DNA of 38,206 bases from Paulinella micropora (GCA_019918135.1 WBZZ01003089.1:1-38206), one strand, 5' to 3'. Numbered from the stretch's first letter, positions 1-7,859 are shown. Notes: generated by a model from the sequence alone, not told the origin. Made by a program: numbers and translations.

Positions 1-1
1 G

Positions 2-169
2 CAGAGTGTTGATAAAATAGAACTCGTGTATAAGCATTTAGACCTCGGCTACGACCTTGAATACTTTATTGAAAAATACCACGAGGCTACGAAAGAGAGG
101 TTTAACTTTTTGTATGTGGATGCGGTATCGGATGAATTACGAAAGAACTTCAATATTCGCTTAAAGTAA
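2..169 (+). CDS. C-terminus of a probable viral DNA-packaging ATPase (partial)
   Basis: An open frame enters from the left window edge and stops at a TAA ending at 169, giving about 55 codons. The visible tail is rich in Lys, Asp, Tyr and Phe, and ends with a hydrophobic strand (FNFLYVDAV) followed by a basic end (RKNFNIRLK). The FtsK/HerA (A32-like) packaging ATPases of polintons, PLVs and virophages often end with a short strand and a basic tail of this kind. Such a gene is also expected next to the protease and capsid genes. The Walker A and B motifs would lie outside the window, so the assignment rests on context and a weak resemblance of the tail. Any other viral gene ending here cannot be excluded. 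Confidence 0.4.
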   Translation, partial: QSVDKIELVYKHLDLGYDLEYFIEKYHEATKERFNFLYVDAVSDELRKNFNIRLK

Positions 170-176
170 TTTTATT

Positions 177-202
177 ATTATTTATTTTTTTCAAACATTA
201 TA
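177..202 (+). promoter_or_regulatory. T-tract/TATA-type late promoter candidate
   Basis: A TTTATTTTTTT tract is followed by ATTATA directly before the ATG at 203. The T-tract plus AT-rich box resembles the elements before the protease, penton, capsid, fibre, DUF3223 and lipase genes, although the AATATAGAA core is less well conserved here. Confidence 0.4.
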
Positions 203-505
203 ATGATGCCAACATCACCCGTTATTATCAGTAGTCCATCAGGTTATAACATCAGCTACAATCCCAGTATGCCCAAGCAGGAGGGAAAAGAAAATCAAAA
301 AAGAAACAAACAGGAGGCAAAGTTAATTGGCCAAGGTCGGAAAGCGATAGTGGATGCTAATAGGTTTATCAAGAAGAACCAGTTGATTTCAAGGGGTGCT
401 ACCTTTCTTAGCGATGTCGGAGTGCCTTATGCTGACCGTGTAGCAAAGGCCGCGATGAAGCAAGGATACGGCAAGCAACGAGGAGGAGCCGTTAAATTTC
501 GGTAA
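203..505 (+). CDS. Small basic viral protein of unknown function
   Basis: This encodes 100 residues starting at ATG 203 (a second Met follows immediately), just downstream of a T-tract/TATA-like element. The first 30 residues are rich in Ser, Pro, Tyr and Asn and probably disordered. The middle (about 28-60) is strongly basic (Lys, Arg, Gln) and should be helical. The end is Gly/Lys/Arg-rich, with a GYGKQRGG stretch near the C-terminus. No enzyme motif is visible. A short basic protein between the ATPase and the protease could be a minor virion or DNA-condensing core protein processed by the neighbouring protease, since adenoviral core proteins are cleaved next to Gly pairs. That role is inference from position and charge only. 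Codon use and spacing match the neighbouring viral genes, so it is very likely a real gene. Confidence 0.6.
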   Translation: MMPTSPVIISSPSGYNISYNPSMPKQEGKENQKRNKQEAKLIGQGRKAIVDANRFIKKNQLISRGATFLSDVGVPYADRVAKAAMKQGYGKQRGGAVKFR

Positions 506-538
506 GGACAAGCCACTCAAATAAAAACTAAACTTTCT

Positions 539-567
539 ATTATTTTTTTTACTAATAATATAGAACC
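539..567 (+). promoter_or_regulatory. Late-type promoter motif (T-tract + AATATAGAA)
   Basis: ATTATTTTTTTT, a short spacer, then AATAATATAGAACC lie 56 bases before the protease ATG. The same two-part arrangement with an AATATAGAA-like core precedes the capsid gene (4157-4190), the fibre candidate (5896-5921), the DUF3223 gene (7190-7222) and the lipase (8153-8181). Confidence 0.6.
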
Positions 568-584
568 TTTTGAAAAAAGCTTCA

Positions 585-666
585 CCAAAACTCGTGGAGG
601 TGCGGAGGCGAAGTCTCTGCGTATGAAGACCAAAACTCGTGGAGGTGCGGAGGCGAAGTCTCTGCG
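585..666 (+). repeat. Direct repeat across the protease start codon
   Basis: A 37-base sequence beginning CCAAAACTCGTGGAGG occurs identically at 585-621 and 630-666, a period of 45 bases (15 codons). The second copy lies inside the coding sequence and the first in the leader. The leader copy is in frame with the ORF, but no ATG precedes it. Loss of an upstream start or a recent leader duplication would both explain it. Confidence 0.85.
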
Positions 667-2671
667 AAAACAACGACCGCCGAGGATATACAGAACCAAA
701 GATGGCCGACCATATATTAAAGTAAAAGGTAAGCGGGCATATCTCAACTTTGGCGAGAAAACGAATGACCTTTCAACACTTCAAATCGTTAAACTGTTTT
801 TGAAATATATGAACAAACCCAAACGGCGGGGTCGTGCAAAAGAGCGAATTGTTAAGTCCGAATTCAATCGCCTTGAACACGAGAACCGCAACCAGATACA
901 AAACAACCTGCTGAAAAAATATGAACTAATACACGAGCAGGAGGAAAAGGAAAAGAAGTTAAGAGAACAGGCGGAAGATGAGAAGAAAAGAATGGAGAGG
1001 AAGGAGAATGCCGACATTAAAGAAAGACAAGAAGAATTAATAAGGGAGGCGAACAGAGAGCAAAAACTTATAGAGGATGTAAAATTTGAACAAGATAGAA
1101 AAAACAATTTGATGTTATTACCACCTTTCCAACCTCAATACATACAAGCACCACCACAAGCACCACCACAAGCACCACCACAAGCCCCACAACTAGGACC
1201 ACCACAAGCACCACCACAAGCCCCACAACTAGGACCACCCCAAGCACCACAACTAGGACCACAACAAGCACCACCACAAGCACCAGAAGAAAAGCAGATG
1301 CCATTGAAAACAAAAGAAGAGAAAAAGGCTGAAAAGGAATTAAAAGAAAAATACATTGAATTAATGAAGAAAGCGGGCTTTACAACTAAATTTATTAAAA
1401 GTTTGAGCAAAACAGAATTTATCAAACTTGGCACTGGAATAGAGAAAGCAATAGCCGATGCCCAATCAGCAGATGAGCAGAAAGAACTGGCGGAACAATA
1501 CAAAAAAGAATTAGAACAAGAAAAAAAACTAGCGGAGGCCAAAGCGAAACACTTTGAAATTAAAGATAAAGTATCATACATATCCGCAGGTTTAAGAAAT
1601 GATTACACGTATCCAAAATTGGATATACCCAAAACTTTGGGCCCTGCTTTGGAAAAAGAAATGAAAGCTCGGGGCAAACCACCACCCAAAAAAGTCAAAG
1701 GAAAACACACGACTGCGGGTATGGCACAAGTTATAGTAGATGAAGGTATTGATTTAGGAATAGACCAGAATGAAATGAGAAAGAAACTCGCTGATTATTT
1801 GGGAATAAACCAAGCTGGTGCTGGGGCGAAAACAATGGAGGAATTAATACACAAACTTTTAACGATAGCAAAAATTAAGAAATATTTGAAGAAGGGCAAA
1901 TACAAGAAGAAAATGAAGAAGAAGGATTATGTAAATAACTTAGTATCTGAAATGAGAAGCGACCCAAACATTAAAAATCAAGTTTCAAATACTCTCGGTA
2001 TTCAACCAACCGAGGAACAGCCAACAGAAGAGCATCCACCGCAACAACCACAGCCAACAGAAGAGCAACAACCAACACAACAACCACAGCCAACAGAAGA
2101 GCAACAACCAACACCAACAGAAGAGCAAACACCTCCAACAGAAGAGCAACAAAAACTACCAGCGAACTTAGCGGGTGAAGGTAGAGGGCTAATGACGGAT
2201 GAAATAGACAACATTATGAAAAAGCACGATTGGTATTTGGGAACAGTAGCCAGCGATGAAATAAACAAACTTAAACCAGAAAAAAGACAGAAGTATGGCT
2301 TTATAATGAACTTGGATAAGTCTAGCCAACCAGGCTCACATTGGATTGCTGTTTACTGCTCATTAGATGGCGATAGAAGTATAGAGATATATGACCCGCT
2401 CGCACTGTATAAACCAACCGAGCTATTTCTACACCAAATGAAACAACTTATAGACAAGAGTAAGCCGAGCACATACCTGCTTATGAAGGTTAATCAAGTT
2501 AAAAACCAAAGCAACGCAACAGATACCTGCGGATGGCATAGTATGAGGTTTTTGTTAGAGCGGGCGAAAGGTAATAGGTTCAAATTCGCCAGCGGATGGA
2601 CTGATTTGAAGGAAAAAGAAGCTGAGGACCTGAAAACACAGAATGGGTATGGCTTTGACACATATATATGA
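623..2671 (+). CDS. Adenain/Ulp1-type cysteine protease with a long repeat-rich N-terminal region
   Basis: This 682-residue protein ends in a C48/adenain-like cysteine protease domain (about 515-680). The catalytic candidates are His573 in GSHWIAVY, Asp591 in IEIYDPL, Gln629, and Cys636 in DTCGWHS. The order His-Asp-Gln-Cys is that of maturation proteases of adenoviruses, polintons and PLVs, which cleave virion precursors during assembly. Upstream are a basic N-terminus (1-75), a charged coiled-coil stretch (about 76-160), a Pro/Gln/Ala repeat (about 175-221, PPQAP units), a Lys/Glu-rich helical part (about 222-445) and a PTEEQ repeat (about 461-510). The usual maturation protease is near 200 residues, so about 500 residues are an extension. 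That extension may be a virion protein fused to the protease. The start at 623 is the first ATG after the late-type promoter. The stop overlaps the next ATG (ATGA at 2668). Confidence 0.85.
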   Translation: MKTKTRGGAEAKSLRKQRPPRIYRTKDGRPYIKVKGKRAYLNFGEKTNDLSTLQIVKLFLKYMNKPKRRGRAKERIVKSEFNRLEHENRNQIQNNLLKKYELIHEQEEKEKKLREQAEDEKKRMERKENADIKERQEELIREANREQKLIEDVKFEQDRKNNLMLLPPFQPQYIQAPPQAPPQAPPQAPQLGPPQAPPQAPQLGPPQAPQLGPQQAPPQAPEEKQMPLKTKEEKKAEKELKEKYIELMKKAGFTTKFIKSLSKTEFIKLGTGIEKAIADAQSADEQKELAEQYKKELEQEKKLAEAKAKHFEIKDKVSYISAGLRNDYTYPKLDIPKTLGPALEKEMKARGKPPPKKVKGKHTTAGMAQVIVDEGIDLGIDQNEMRKKLADYLGINQAGAGAKTMEELIHKLLTIAKIKKYLKKGKYKKKMKKKDYVNNLVSEMRSDPNIKNQVSNTLGIQPTEEQPTEEHPPQQPQPTEEQQPTQQPQPTEEQQPTPTEEQTPPTEEQQKLPANLAGEGRGLMTDEIDNIMKKHDWYLGTVASDEINKLKPEKRQKYGFIMNLDKSSQPGSHWIAVYCSLDGDRSIEIYDPLALYKPTELFLHQMKQLIDKSKPSTYLLMKVNQVKNQSNATDTCGWHSMRFLLERAKGNRFKFASGWTDLKEKEAEDLKTQNGYGFDTYI

Positions 2672-3147
2672 ATTATGTATTAAAGAAAAAAGAATATAAA
2701 AGAATACAAAAGAATATGCCCGACTACAAACAAGGAAAGATTTATTCAATCAGGTCTCACCAGACAGACGAAATTTATATTGGTTCAACAACTCAAACAT
2801 TAGCACAGAGAATTGCTAAGCATAGAATAAATTACAAAAGTTGGAAGAATGGAAAGTCAAAATATACATCGTCTTTTGAAATTATTAAATATGATGATGC
2901 CTACATTGAATTAGTTGAATTATTTCCGTGTGGTAATAAAATGGAATTACTTAAACAAGAAGGTAATCATATTAGAAACCTAGATTGTGTGAATAGACAT
3001 ATTGCGGGAAGGGAAAAGGTAGAATACTACCAAGAAAATAAAACTGAAATATTGGGAAAAAATAATTACTATAAAGAACAAAGAAGAACAGAGTTATGTG
3101 AAAAACAAAAGAAATATTATTTAGAACATAAAAAAGAAAAAAAGTGA
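2668..3147 (+). CDS. GIY-YIG endonuclease, C-terminal part out of frame
   Basis: This 159-residue frame begins at an ATG overlapping the protease stop. The domain probably really starts at Met17 (position 2716), since GIY-YIG proteins often begin a few residues before the first strand. Motifs are GKIYSI (23-28), EIYIGST (35-41), a conserved Arg48, and Glu98 in KQEGNHI as the likely metal ligand, followed by the usual LDCVN segment. The family makes single- or double-strand cuts in DNA and occurs as homing or repair nucleases in large DNA viruses and PLVs. The frame stops at 3147 directly after a run of seven A, and a cysteine-containing tail continues in another frame to 3325. The gene is therefore frame-broken, translationally recoded, or affected by a homopolymer sequencing error. 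The catalytic domain itself is complete. Confidence 0.8.
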   Translation: MNYVLKKKEYKRIQKNMPDYKQGKIYSIRSHQTDEIYIGSTTQTLAQRIAKHRINYKSWKNGKSKYTSSFEIIKYDDAYIELVELFPCGNKMELLKQEGNHIRNLDCVNRHIAGREKVEYYQENKTEILGKNNYYKEQRRTELCEKQKKYYLEHKKEKK

Positions 3148-3325
3148 GTATGACAAAAAATATAGATGTAAAAATAAAGGTAAAGAAAAAGAGAGACGAC
3201 AAAGAAAATACATTTGTGAGTGTGGTGTTGAATTGACTATTTGTAAAAGAAATAGACATAATAAAACACAAAATCACATAAATAATTTATATAGTTTTGA
3301 AGATGTCCAAAAATTATTTGTATAA
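3148..3325 (+). pseudogene. Out-of-frame zinc-finger tail of the GIY-YIG gene
   Basis: In the frame one base on from the endonuclease, an open stretch runs to TAA 3323-3325. It is very Lys/Arg-rich and holds a compact Cys/His cluster, CECGVELTICKRNRH, resembling the small zinc-finger tail often found after GIY-YIG domains in viral proteins. It has no start of its own and joins the upstream frame near the A-run at about 3136-3143. The late promoter motif of the penton gene follows directly, so the tail fills the whole gap. Confidence 0.6.
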
Positions 3326-3331
3326 TATAAG
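3308..3331 (+). promoter_or_regulatory. TATA-like element before the penton gene
   Basis: AAATTATTTGTATAATATAAG lies immediately before ATG 3332. It keeps the AATATA core found before other structural genes but has only a short T-rich stretch upstream, because the preceding gene tail overlaps it. Confidence 0.45.
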
Positions 3332-4144
3332 ATGGATTACCGTGGTGGGCGAAGTAGTAACATTTACTATGTCAATAGCAAAAATAGGATAAACGGCACG
3401 GATAGTGATTTCACACACTCCATTGATATGAAATCGCTAGACAACCCGACACACTGTAAAATACTTCATATCTATGTGCCGAAGTCGTATTATTCTGTTT
3501 CTTCGCCATACAATACTTTTACTCTGAGTGAAGATGGATTTGAGGCTCTAATTACGATACCCGAAGGAAACTACACGATGAATAACTTAAAGAATAAACT
3601 GGCCGAGGTGCTAACCGCAGATAGCCCCAATGACTACACATATACAATAACAAGCAACAACACAAACACCGACCCAGAAGATGGTAAGCTATTATTTACA
3701 GTAGCGAACAATGGAGGCATCCAACCGCGGTTTATATTTGACACCGAAACTCGTATTCACGAAGTAATGGGTTTTGACCGCGACTCAACATATTTCTTTG
3801 CCAACAATACTATTAGGTCGCCAAATGTCATAATCTTGACTGGCGAAAAAACATTATATTTACAGTCAGACCTCGTTGGGGAAGGCGATAATCACGTATT
3901 ACAGGAAATATATACCGCGAATGAAATACCGTTTGGCTCTGTTATCTACGACGGCTCGGGTAGCGAATACGGCAAACGGCTATCTACTAGTTCAAGCAAT
4001 TTGTATCGGTTTTACTTGACTGACGAAAACGACCAACCAGTTAATCTCAACGGCCTCGGCATTGTTATGACATTGTTGATTTACCGTGAGACGAATTATT
4101 TTAATTTATTTACATCGTTTTTTAATCTGCTTAAATCTAGATAA
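3332..4144 (+). CDS. Penton-like minor capsid protein
   Basis: This encodes 270 residues placed directly before the major capsid gene, where PLVs and polintons often carry the penton (vertex) protein, a single jelly roll. The start MDYRGGRSSNIYYVNSKNR leads into a beta-rich chain with many Ser/Thr/Asn residues. The central part (about 60-200) reads as alternating strands (FTLSEDGF, EALITIPEGNYTMNNLKNKL, LLFTVANNG). An N-terminal segment listing residues of the form N..F..SIDMKSL...C.ILHIYVPKSYYSV is typical of viral penton-like proteins I recognise, though I cannot run a profile search. The C-terminus is hydrophobic (IVMTLLIYRETNYF). No enzyme motif is visible. The assignment combines length, order and beta character; a fold prediction would settle it. 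Confidence 0.65.
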   Translation: MDYRGGRSSNIYYVNSKNRINGTDSDFTHSIDMKSLDNPTHCKILHIYVPKSYYSVSSPYNTFTLSEDGFEALITIPEGNYTMNNLKNKLAEVLTADSPNDYTYTITSNNTNTDPEDGKLLFTVANNGGIQPRFIFDTETRIHEVMGFDRDSTYFFANNTIRSPNVIILTGEKTLYLQSDLVGEGDNHVLQEIYTANEIPFGSVIYDGSGSEYGKRLSTSSSNLYRFYLTDENDQPVNLNGLGIVMTLLIYRETNYFNLFTSFFNLLKSR

Positions 4145-4156
4145 TTAATTTTAGAA

Positions 4157-4190
4157 TTATTTATTTTTTTGGGGGATTAATATAGGAACC
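4157..4190 (+). promoter_or_regulatory. Late-type promoter motif before the capsid gene
   Basis: TTATTTATTTTTTT, a G-run spacer, then ATTAATATAGGAACC. The core matches that before the protease gene, including the shared GAACCTTTT continuation. The ATG is 38 bases downstream, leaving a short leader. Confidence 0.6.
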
Positions 4191-4201
4191 TTTTACAAAT
4201 C

Positions 4202-4219
4202 GTTTTTGAGTTCGTAAGT
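4202..4219 (+). repeat. 18-base leader motif, copy 1
   Basis: GTTTTTGAGTTCGTAAGT in the capsid gene leader recurs with one mismatch at 5838-5855 after the same gene. It contains a GTAAGT, which would fit a 5' splice site, but no acceptor was identified. Confidence 0.5.
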
Positions 4220-4228
4220 TTACACACA

Positions 4229-5794
4229 ATGCCCACACAACACGGAGGCGAACTAGATTTTAGCAGGACTGACTACATCAGTGCTTCTTATCGCTTGAAT
4301 AAGCTTACCCCTCGTGAGGGTTCTGTTAATATCACTGTTTCTACCGCGGGAGGACAGGAAAGCAACTTTGACCTTATCAGTCGCCCGTTTAACTTGGCTC
4401 GCTCTGTTTTGAGTTTTAATTATGCCCCAGATGCGAAGGCGGCGAACTACAATAAATGCTTTATGGACTGCCTAGCCCCGATTAGGCAGATACAATTGAT
4501 TACGAGAGGTGGTGTTTATCTTTGCGACATTAACGAAGTCGGAAATATCACTAAGATGATTTGGAAACCCGAAACCTCCATTGATGATTTACTAGCTTTG
4601 GAAAACCACGACAACAAATCTGGTGCTGGTTGTATGCTTCAAAAGAACAATACAACAAACGGGGCGAGTTTTAGTAATACCGCTGCAACTGAAAGAAAAG
4701 TTAGCTTGCTTGATGCTATCGCTCTAAAAGCAGACGGAACGGCTTTGACCGCTGTTGGTGCTACGAATGGTGGTGATGTTTCGGCGGCGATTACTACTCG
4801 TATTACCGAAGTTATGACTTCATATCAAACTAAGATGCGGGCTTACTTAACTCAACCAGCAACAAATGCTCGCAGACACGATGATACTTTAATCGCAGCA
4901 GCAACTGGCACTCTTAGTGTTGTTAATGTAGCACATAGCGAGGCTAAGTATTTCTCAGGAGGAGCTATTAATACTGCCGAACCGAGTGTTAATGTTAAGA
5001 TTAATATTGGAATGCTTTACAATACTATTTTTGCTCTGGATAAAACTATTATGTTTCCAGAAATTTTGACTATGCGGATTGTTTGGCAACAGACACCCAA
5101 AATCTTTTATTACAACGATGACCCTCTTTCTACTGGTGGAGGCACGGTCGCGGCAGCTGATTTAAATGTTAGTATTACTAATCTAAGCCTGTTCTTAGCT
5201 GTTGAAACCAATCCTGATGTAATTCAATCAATTCAACAGAAGATTATGAGCCCCGAAGGTATGAGCTTCAACATTGATTATTCTTATTTGTATAAAAATA
5301 CCGTCGGAGTGGCTTCAACTTCTCAAAATGTTATCCTTAGATTTGATAGAGGCCACGGACGGCGAATTAAGAAAATTTATCACTCTGTTTTCAATACGAC
5401 TGAAAATAAGAACACCGCTTATGACAATAGCAACCTGCTCGGTTCTAAGGTCCAAACTTTTTATACCACACTAGACGGAGCACGACTTCAAGAATTCAAT
5501 GTTGATTGTCAAACTGGAAAACTAGAAGACTATATGTATCTTAAACCGAAGTTGGAAGGCTCTTCTTTGATGAATAGCAATGTTTATCAGTATAACTGGG
5601 TTTGGTGCGATAGCTTTGACAATACCCGTCCGCTGTGGAGCAAGGACCAAAATGAAATCAGCGGACTATCCCTAGACACCGAGCGACGATGGGAGTTTAT
5701 TGCTACCACTGCTAATATTGCTGCCAATCATTACACATTTGTCGTAACTCAGCAAGAAGTAAATGTCAGAAACGGCACCATTACCAGAACCTAA
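4229..5794 (+). CDS. Major capsid protein (double jelly-roll type)
   Basis: This encodes 521 residues, within the usual range for PLV and polinton major capsid proteins. It sits after the penton-like gene under a strong late-type promoter motif. The chain is beta-rich, low in Lys clusters and Cys, and has long Ala/Asn/Thr loops (about 150-260) between strand-rich blocks (about 30-140 and 265-500). This suits two jelly rolls with an external insertion. Segments such as ISRPFNLARSVLSFNYAP near 51-68, and KFMDCLAPIRQIQL-like strands near 75-95, resemble PLV capsid N-terminal jelly rolls. The protein should form pseudo-hexameric trimers that tile the icosahedral shell. The start is the first ATG after the leader. 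A 7-bp hairpin follows the stop directly. The call rests on size, context and composition, without a profile search. Confidence 0.75.
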   Translation: MPTQHGGELDFSRTDYISASYRLNKLTPREGSVNITVSTAGGQESNFDLISRPFNLARSVLSFNYAPDAKAANYNKCFMDCLAPIRQIQLITRGGVYLCDINEVGNITKMIWKPETSIDDLLALENHDNKSGAGCMLQKNNTTNGASFSNTAATERKVSLLDAIALKADGTALTAVGATNGGDVSAAITTRITEVMTSYQTKMRAYLTQPATNARRHDDTLIAAATGTLSVVNVAHSEAKYFSGGAINTAEPSVNVKINIGMLYNTIFALDKTIMFPEILTMRIVWQQTPKIFYYNDDPLSTGGGTVAAADLNVSITNLSLFLAVETNPDVIQSIQQKIMSPEGMSFNIDYSYLYKNTVGVASTSQNVILRFDRGHGRRIKKIYHSVFNTTENKNTAYDNSNLLGSKVQTFYTTLDGARLQEFNVDCQTGKLEDYMYLKPKLEGSSLMNSNVYQYNWVWCDSFDNTRPLWSKDQNEISGLSLDTERRWEFIATTANIAANHYTFVVTQQEVNVRNGTITRT

Positions 5795-5815
5795 ATAGGG
5801 GCCTGCTCCCCCTAT
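5795..5815 (+). terminator. Hairpin directly after the capsid stop codon
   Basis: ATAGGGG (5795-5801) pairs perfectly with CCCCTAT (5809-5815) around a 7-base loop, starting at the first base after the TAA. Hairpins mark transcript 3' ends in mimivirus-type viruses and their virophages. A similar role here is inference. Confidence 0.5.
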
Positions 5816-5837
5816 AACCCCGCAAGTTAGGTAATAG

Positions 5838-5855
5838 GTTTTTGAGATCGTAAGT
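5838..5855 (+). repeat. 18-base leader motif, copy 2
   Basis: GTTTTTGAGATCGTAAGT differs by one base from 4202-4219. The two copies flank the capsid coding sequence. Confidence 0.5.
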
Positions 5856-5878
5856 GGTTTTTGAAAAAAAAGCACTTA
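5851..5878 (+). terminator. Second hairpin after the capsid gene
   Basis: TAAGTG (5851-5856) pairs with CACTTA (5873-5878). A T-run and an A-run inside can extend the stem. It lies between the capsid stop and the promoter motif of the next gene. Confidence 0.4.
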
Positions 5879-5895
5879 CAATTAATTTTGATAGA

Positions 5896-5921
5896 TTATT
5901 TATTTTTTTGATAATATAGAA
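5896..5921 (+). promoter_or_regulatory. Late-type promoter motif before the fibre candidate
   Basis: TTATTTATTTTTTTGATAATATAGAA ends three bases before ATG 5925. It is the clearest example of the motif in the window. Confidence 0.65.
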
Positions 5922-5924
5922 ACT

Positions 5925-7178
5925 ATGACATCCCACCAACGAAATTTAGTCGCCCAAAATCCAGGCGGCGACTTCGTAAATGTCAAAGTCGGGTATGATG
6001 GATATGTAGGGGGTCAAAATATGAAAACTGCCTTTGGAGAAGCATTAACCAGCTCATTAACCCCAGTATTACAGGAAATCTTTCCATATACTATCAATAC
6101 AAGGGTATGGACAAAAACAGAAACAAAATCAAGTGTGTCATTTTTAAACAATATGGCGGAATTAAAAACAACCGCAGATATTACTTCTAATGCCGTTATG
6201 GAAAGCAAAAGAAAAATAAAATACAGAACGGGTATGTGTGTTTTAGCACGCTTCACTGCCTTATGGACTACTGATGAAGCTAAGGAATATGTATCATTTA
6301 TTGGTATAGGCGATACCGCACTACAAAATGGTTTCTACTTTTATAAGGATGGTATCGCCGGTTTCTGTATAGCACACGCGAAAGGAGGTGTTGTTTCCTA
6401 TATTCAACAAGCGAACTGGGATGACCCATGTGATGGAACAGGCGATATGCCGCTCTTGGATTTGACGAAGGGAAACGTCTTTCAAATTCAATTTCAATAT
6501 TTGGGCTTTGGTGCTATTAAGTTTTCAATTGAGAACCCCAACACAGGCGAATTCCAGCAAGTCCATATGATTAAGTATGCGAATGCCAACACGGGTGTCA
6601 GTCTGCGGAATACAACTCTTCCATTTGTTGCTAGAATGAGAAATGATGCCGATACAGGAATACAAAGTTTAAAAACAGCAAGTTGTAGTATGTTTATTGA
6701 GGGCGCTAACACCGTTAATTCAAGCATATCTAACGAAGCGGAAGGAAGTGAGCCAGCGAGCACTACTGAAAGCCCAATTCTTAGCATAAAAAATAAATCG
6801 CTTTTTAATGGCGGTGCTACAAATTATTCAATTGTTTATCCATCTCTTGTGAGCATATCAAACGAAGATACCAAAGTTAATATAGTGAGGATTGTGAAAA
6901 CAACTGGAACACTTACGGCGGAGAACTTTGCTGATATTGATGCTACAACTTCAATCGTGTCAAAGGATACCGCTGCGACTGCTCTTGGTGGTGCCACTAT
7001 AACGGATGTCATACTTAAACTTTTTGTTAATGCTACTTCTAGCCAGCTTATTGACTTGCGAACTTACGACATTCAACTTTCTCCTGGTGAAAATCTAACA
7101 TTTTTACAAAAGTCTGTCGCTACTGTTAATAATGGAGGAAATGTGAGTGTTATCGTTAATTTCTTAGAAGATCACTGA
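5925..7178 (+). CDS. Probable virion surface/fibre-like protein
   Basis: This encodes 417 residues with its own strong late-type promoter, next to the capsid gene, suggesting a structural protein made in quantity. The first 90 residues contain a GG-rich stretch and helical segments. The central part (about 95-250) looks like a compact beta-sandwich with aromatic strands (MCVLARFTALW, GFYFYKDGIAGFCIAH, VFQIQFQYLGFGAIKFSIENP). The last 150 residues are Ser/Thr/Asn-rich and strand-like (SIVYPSLVSISN, NVSVIVNFLEDH). Such a beta-sandwich with a repeated light C-terminal domain would suit a spike or receptor-binding fibre of a PLV. No enzyme motif or membrane segment is visible. The structural role is inference; the gene itself is certain. 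Confidence 0.5.
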   Translation: MTSHQRNLVAQNPGGDFVNVKVGYDGYVGGQNMKTAFGEALTSSLTPVLQEIFPYTINTRVWTKTETKSSVSFLNNMAELKTTADITSNAVMESKRKIKYRTGMCVLARFTALWTTDEAKEYVSFIGIGDTALQNGFYFYKDGIAGFCIAHAKGGVVSYIQQANWDDPCDGTGDMPLLDLTKGNVFQIQFQYLGFGAIKFSIENPNTGEFQQVHMIKYANANTGVSLRNTTLPFVARMRNDADTGIQSLKTASCSMFIEGANTVNSSISNEAEGSEPASTTESPILSIKNKSLFNGGATNYSIVYPSLVSISNEDTKVNIVRIVKTTGTLTAENFADIDATTSIVSKDTAATALGGATITDVILKLFVNATSSQLIDLRTYDIQLSPGENLTFLQKSVATVNNGGNVSVIVNFLEDH

Positions 7179-7189
7179 TGTGGATATTT

Positions 7190-7222
7190 TTGTAATAATT
7201 TTTTCTAATATAATAATATAGT
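7190..7222 (+). promoter_or_regulatory. Late-type promoter motif before the DUF3223 gene
   Basis: A TTTTTGTAATAATTTTTTC tract is followed by TAATATAATAATATAG, ending immediately before ATG 7224. Confidence 0.55.
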
Positions 7223-7223
7223 A

Positions 7224-7859
7224 ATGTATAGTCGTAAGTTGTATATTGTGGGTGGTAGGCGGTTTCTAACAAAAACATCTATCAAATCCTACATAAGAAG
7301 AATGATAAACAAATATAACGATGGTGAAGTGCTGAACCCAGAAGATAGCAATTTCGTGCTAGACCTAATAACCCATCACCCTTGTCTAAAAAATGGCATC
7401 GTTGATGTTGAAAGTAATTTGACGACTGGAAGGAAACACTTTCGTGTAGATGGTAAGCCGTTTTCGTGGAATTGCTGTGTTGACCTCATAGGCCTTAGCA
7501 AATTAAAAAAAATGGCGAGAGTGATAAAAGAAGCGAGTAGGAATACGATAAGACCTCAAATACAAGAATATCTTGACGTTGTGGCTATTGATGTATTCGT
7601 AGAACCACGATACATATGCGAAATAAGTGGTGATATATATGAGCGAGTTGATGTCCACGTAGACCACCACTTTGACATCATACAATTCAAAGACATCCTT
7701 CAACAATACCTTGAAGTAAATAGAGAATTAGAAGTTGAAGACGGTTTATTGAAAGAACCGCATTTCACTAAATTTAGCGACTTTCACAAACAGAAAGCAA
7801 TACTGCGAATTATAAAAAAAGAAATCAACATAAGAGGTAAAATGTATCTCTTACGGTAA
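7224..7859 (+). CDS. DUF3223 (DCL-like) protein with HNH-like C-terminal part
   Basis: This encodes 211 residues. The N-terminal half (about 15-92) fits the DCL/DUF3223 pattern: a helix, then L..EDSNFVLDLITHHPCLKNGI, then a strand with FRVDGKPFSWNCCVDLIG. The C-terminal half has C132-EISG136, then HVDHH (145-149), then FTKFSDFHKQKAILRIIKK (181-199). This order (zinc-type Cys, HVDH, FH..A.LR) is what I recall for bacterial and phage DUF3223 proteins with an HNH-like nuclease end. DUF3223 also occurs in plant plastid rRNA-processing proteins and at RNA polymerase ends. Nucleic-acid binding or cleavage is likely, but the actual role in the virus is unknown. The gene overlaps the converging ExoX-C-like gene by nine bases. 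Confidence 0.6.
   Translation: MYSRKLYIVGGRRFLTKTSIKSYIRRMINKYNDGEVLNPEDSNFVLDLITHHPCLKNGIVDVESNLTTGRKHFRVDGKPFSWNCCVDLIGLSKLKKMARVIKEASRNTIRPQIQEYLDVVAIDVFVEPRYICEISGDIYERVDVHVDHHFDIIQFKDILQQYLEVNRELEVEDGLLKEPHFTKFSDFHKQKAILRIIKKEINIRGKMYLLR

Noticed and set aside
1135..1581. Minus-strand frames of 81-148 codons opposite the protease gene
   Set aside because: They are antisense shadows of the PPQAP repeat region (Cys/Gly/Val-rich) within a clearly real gene.
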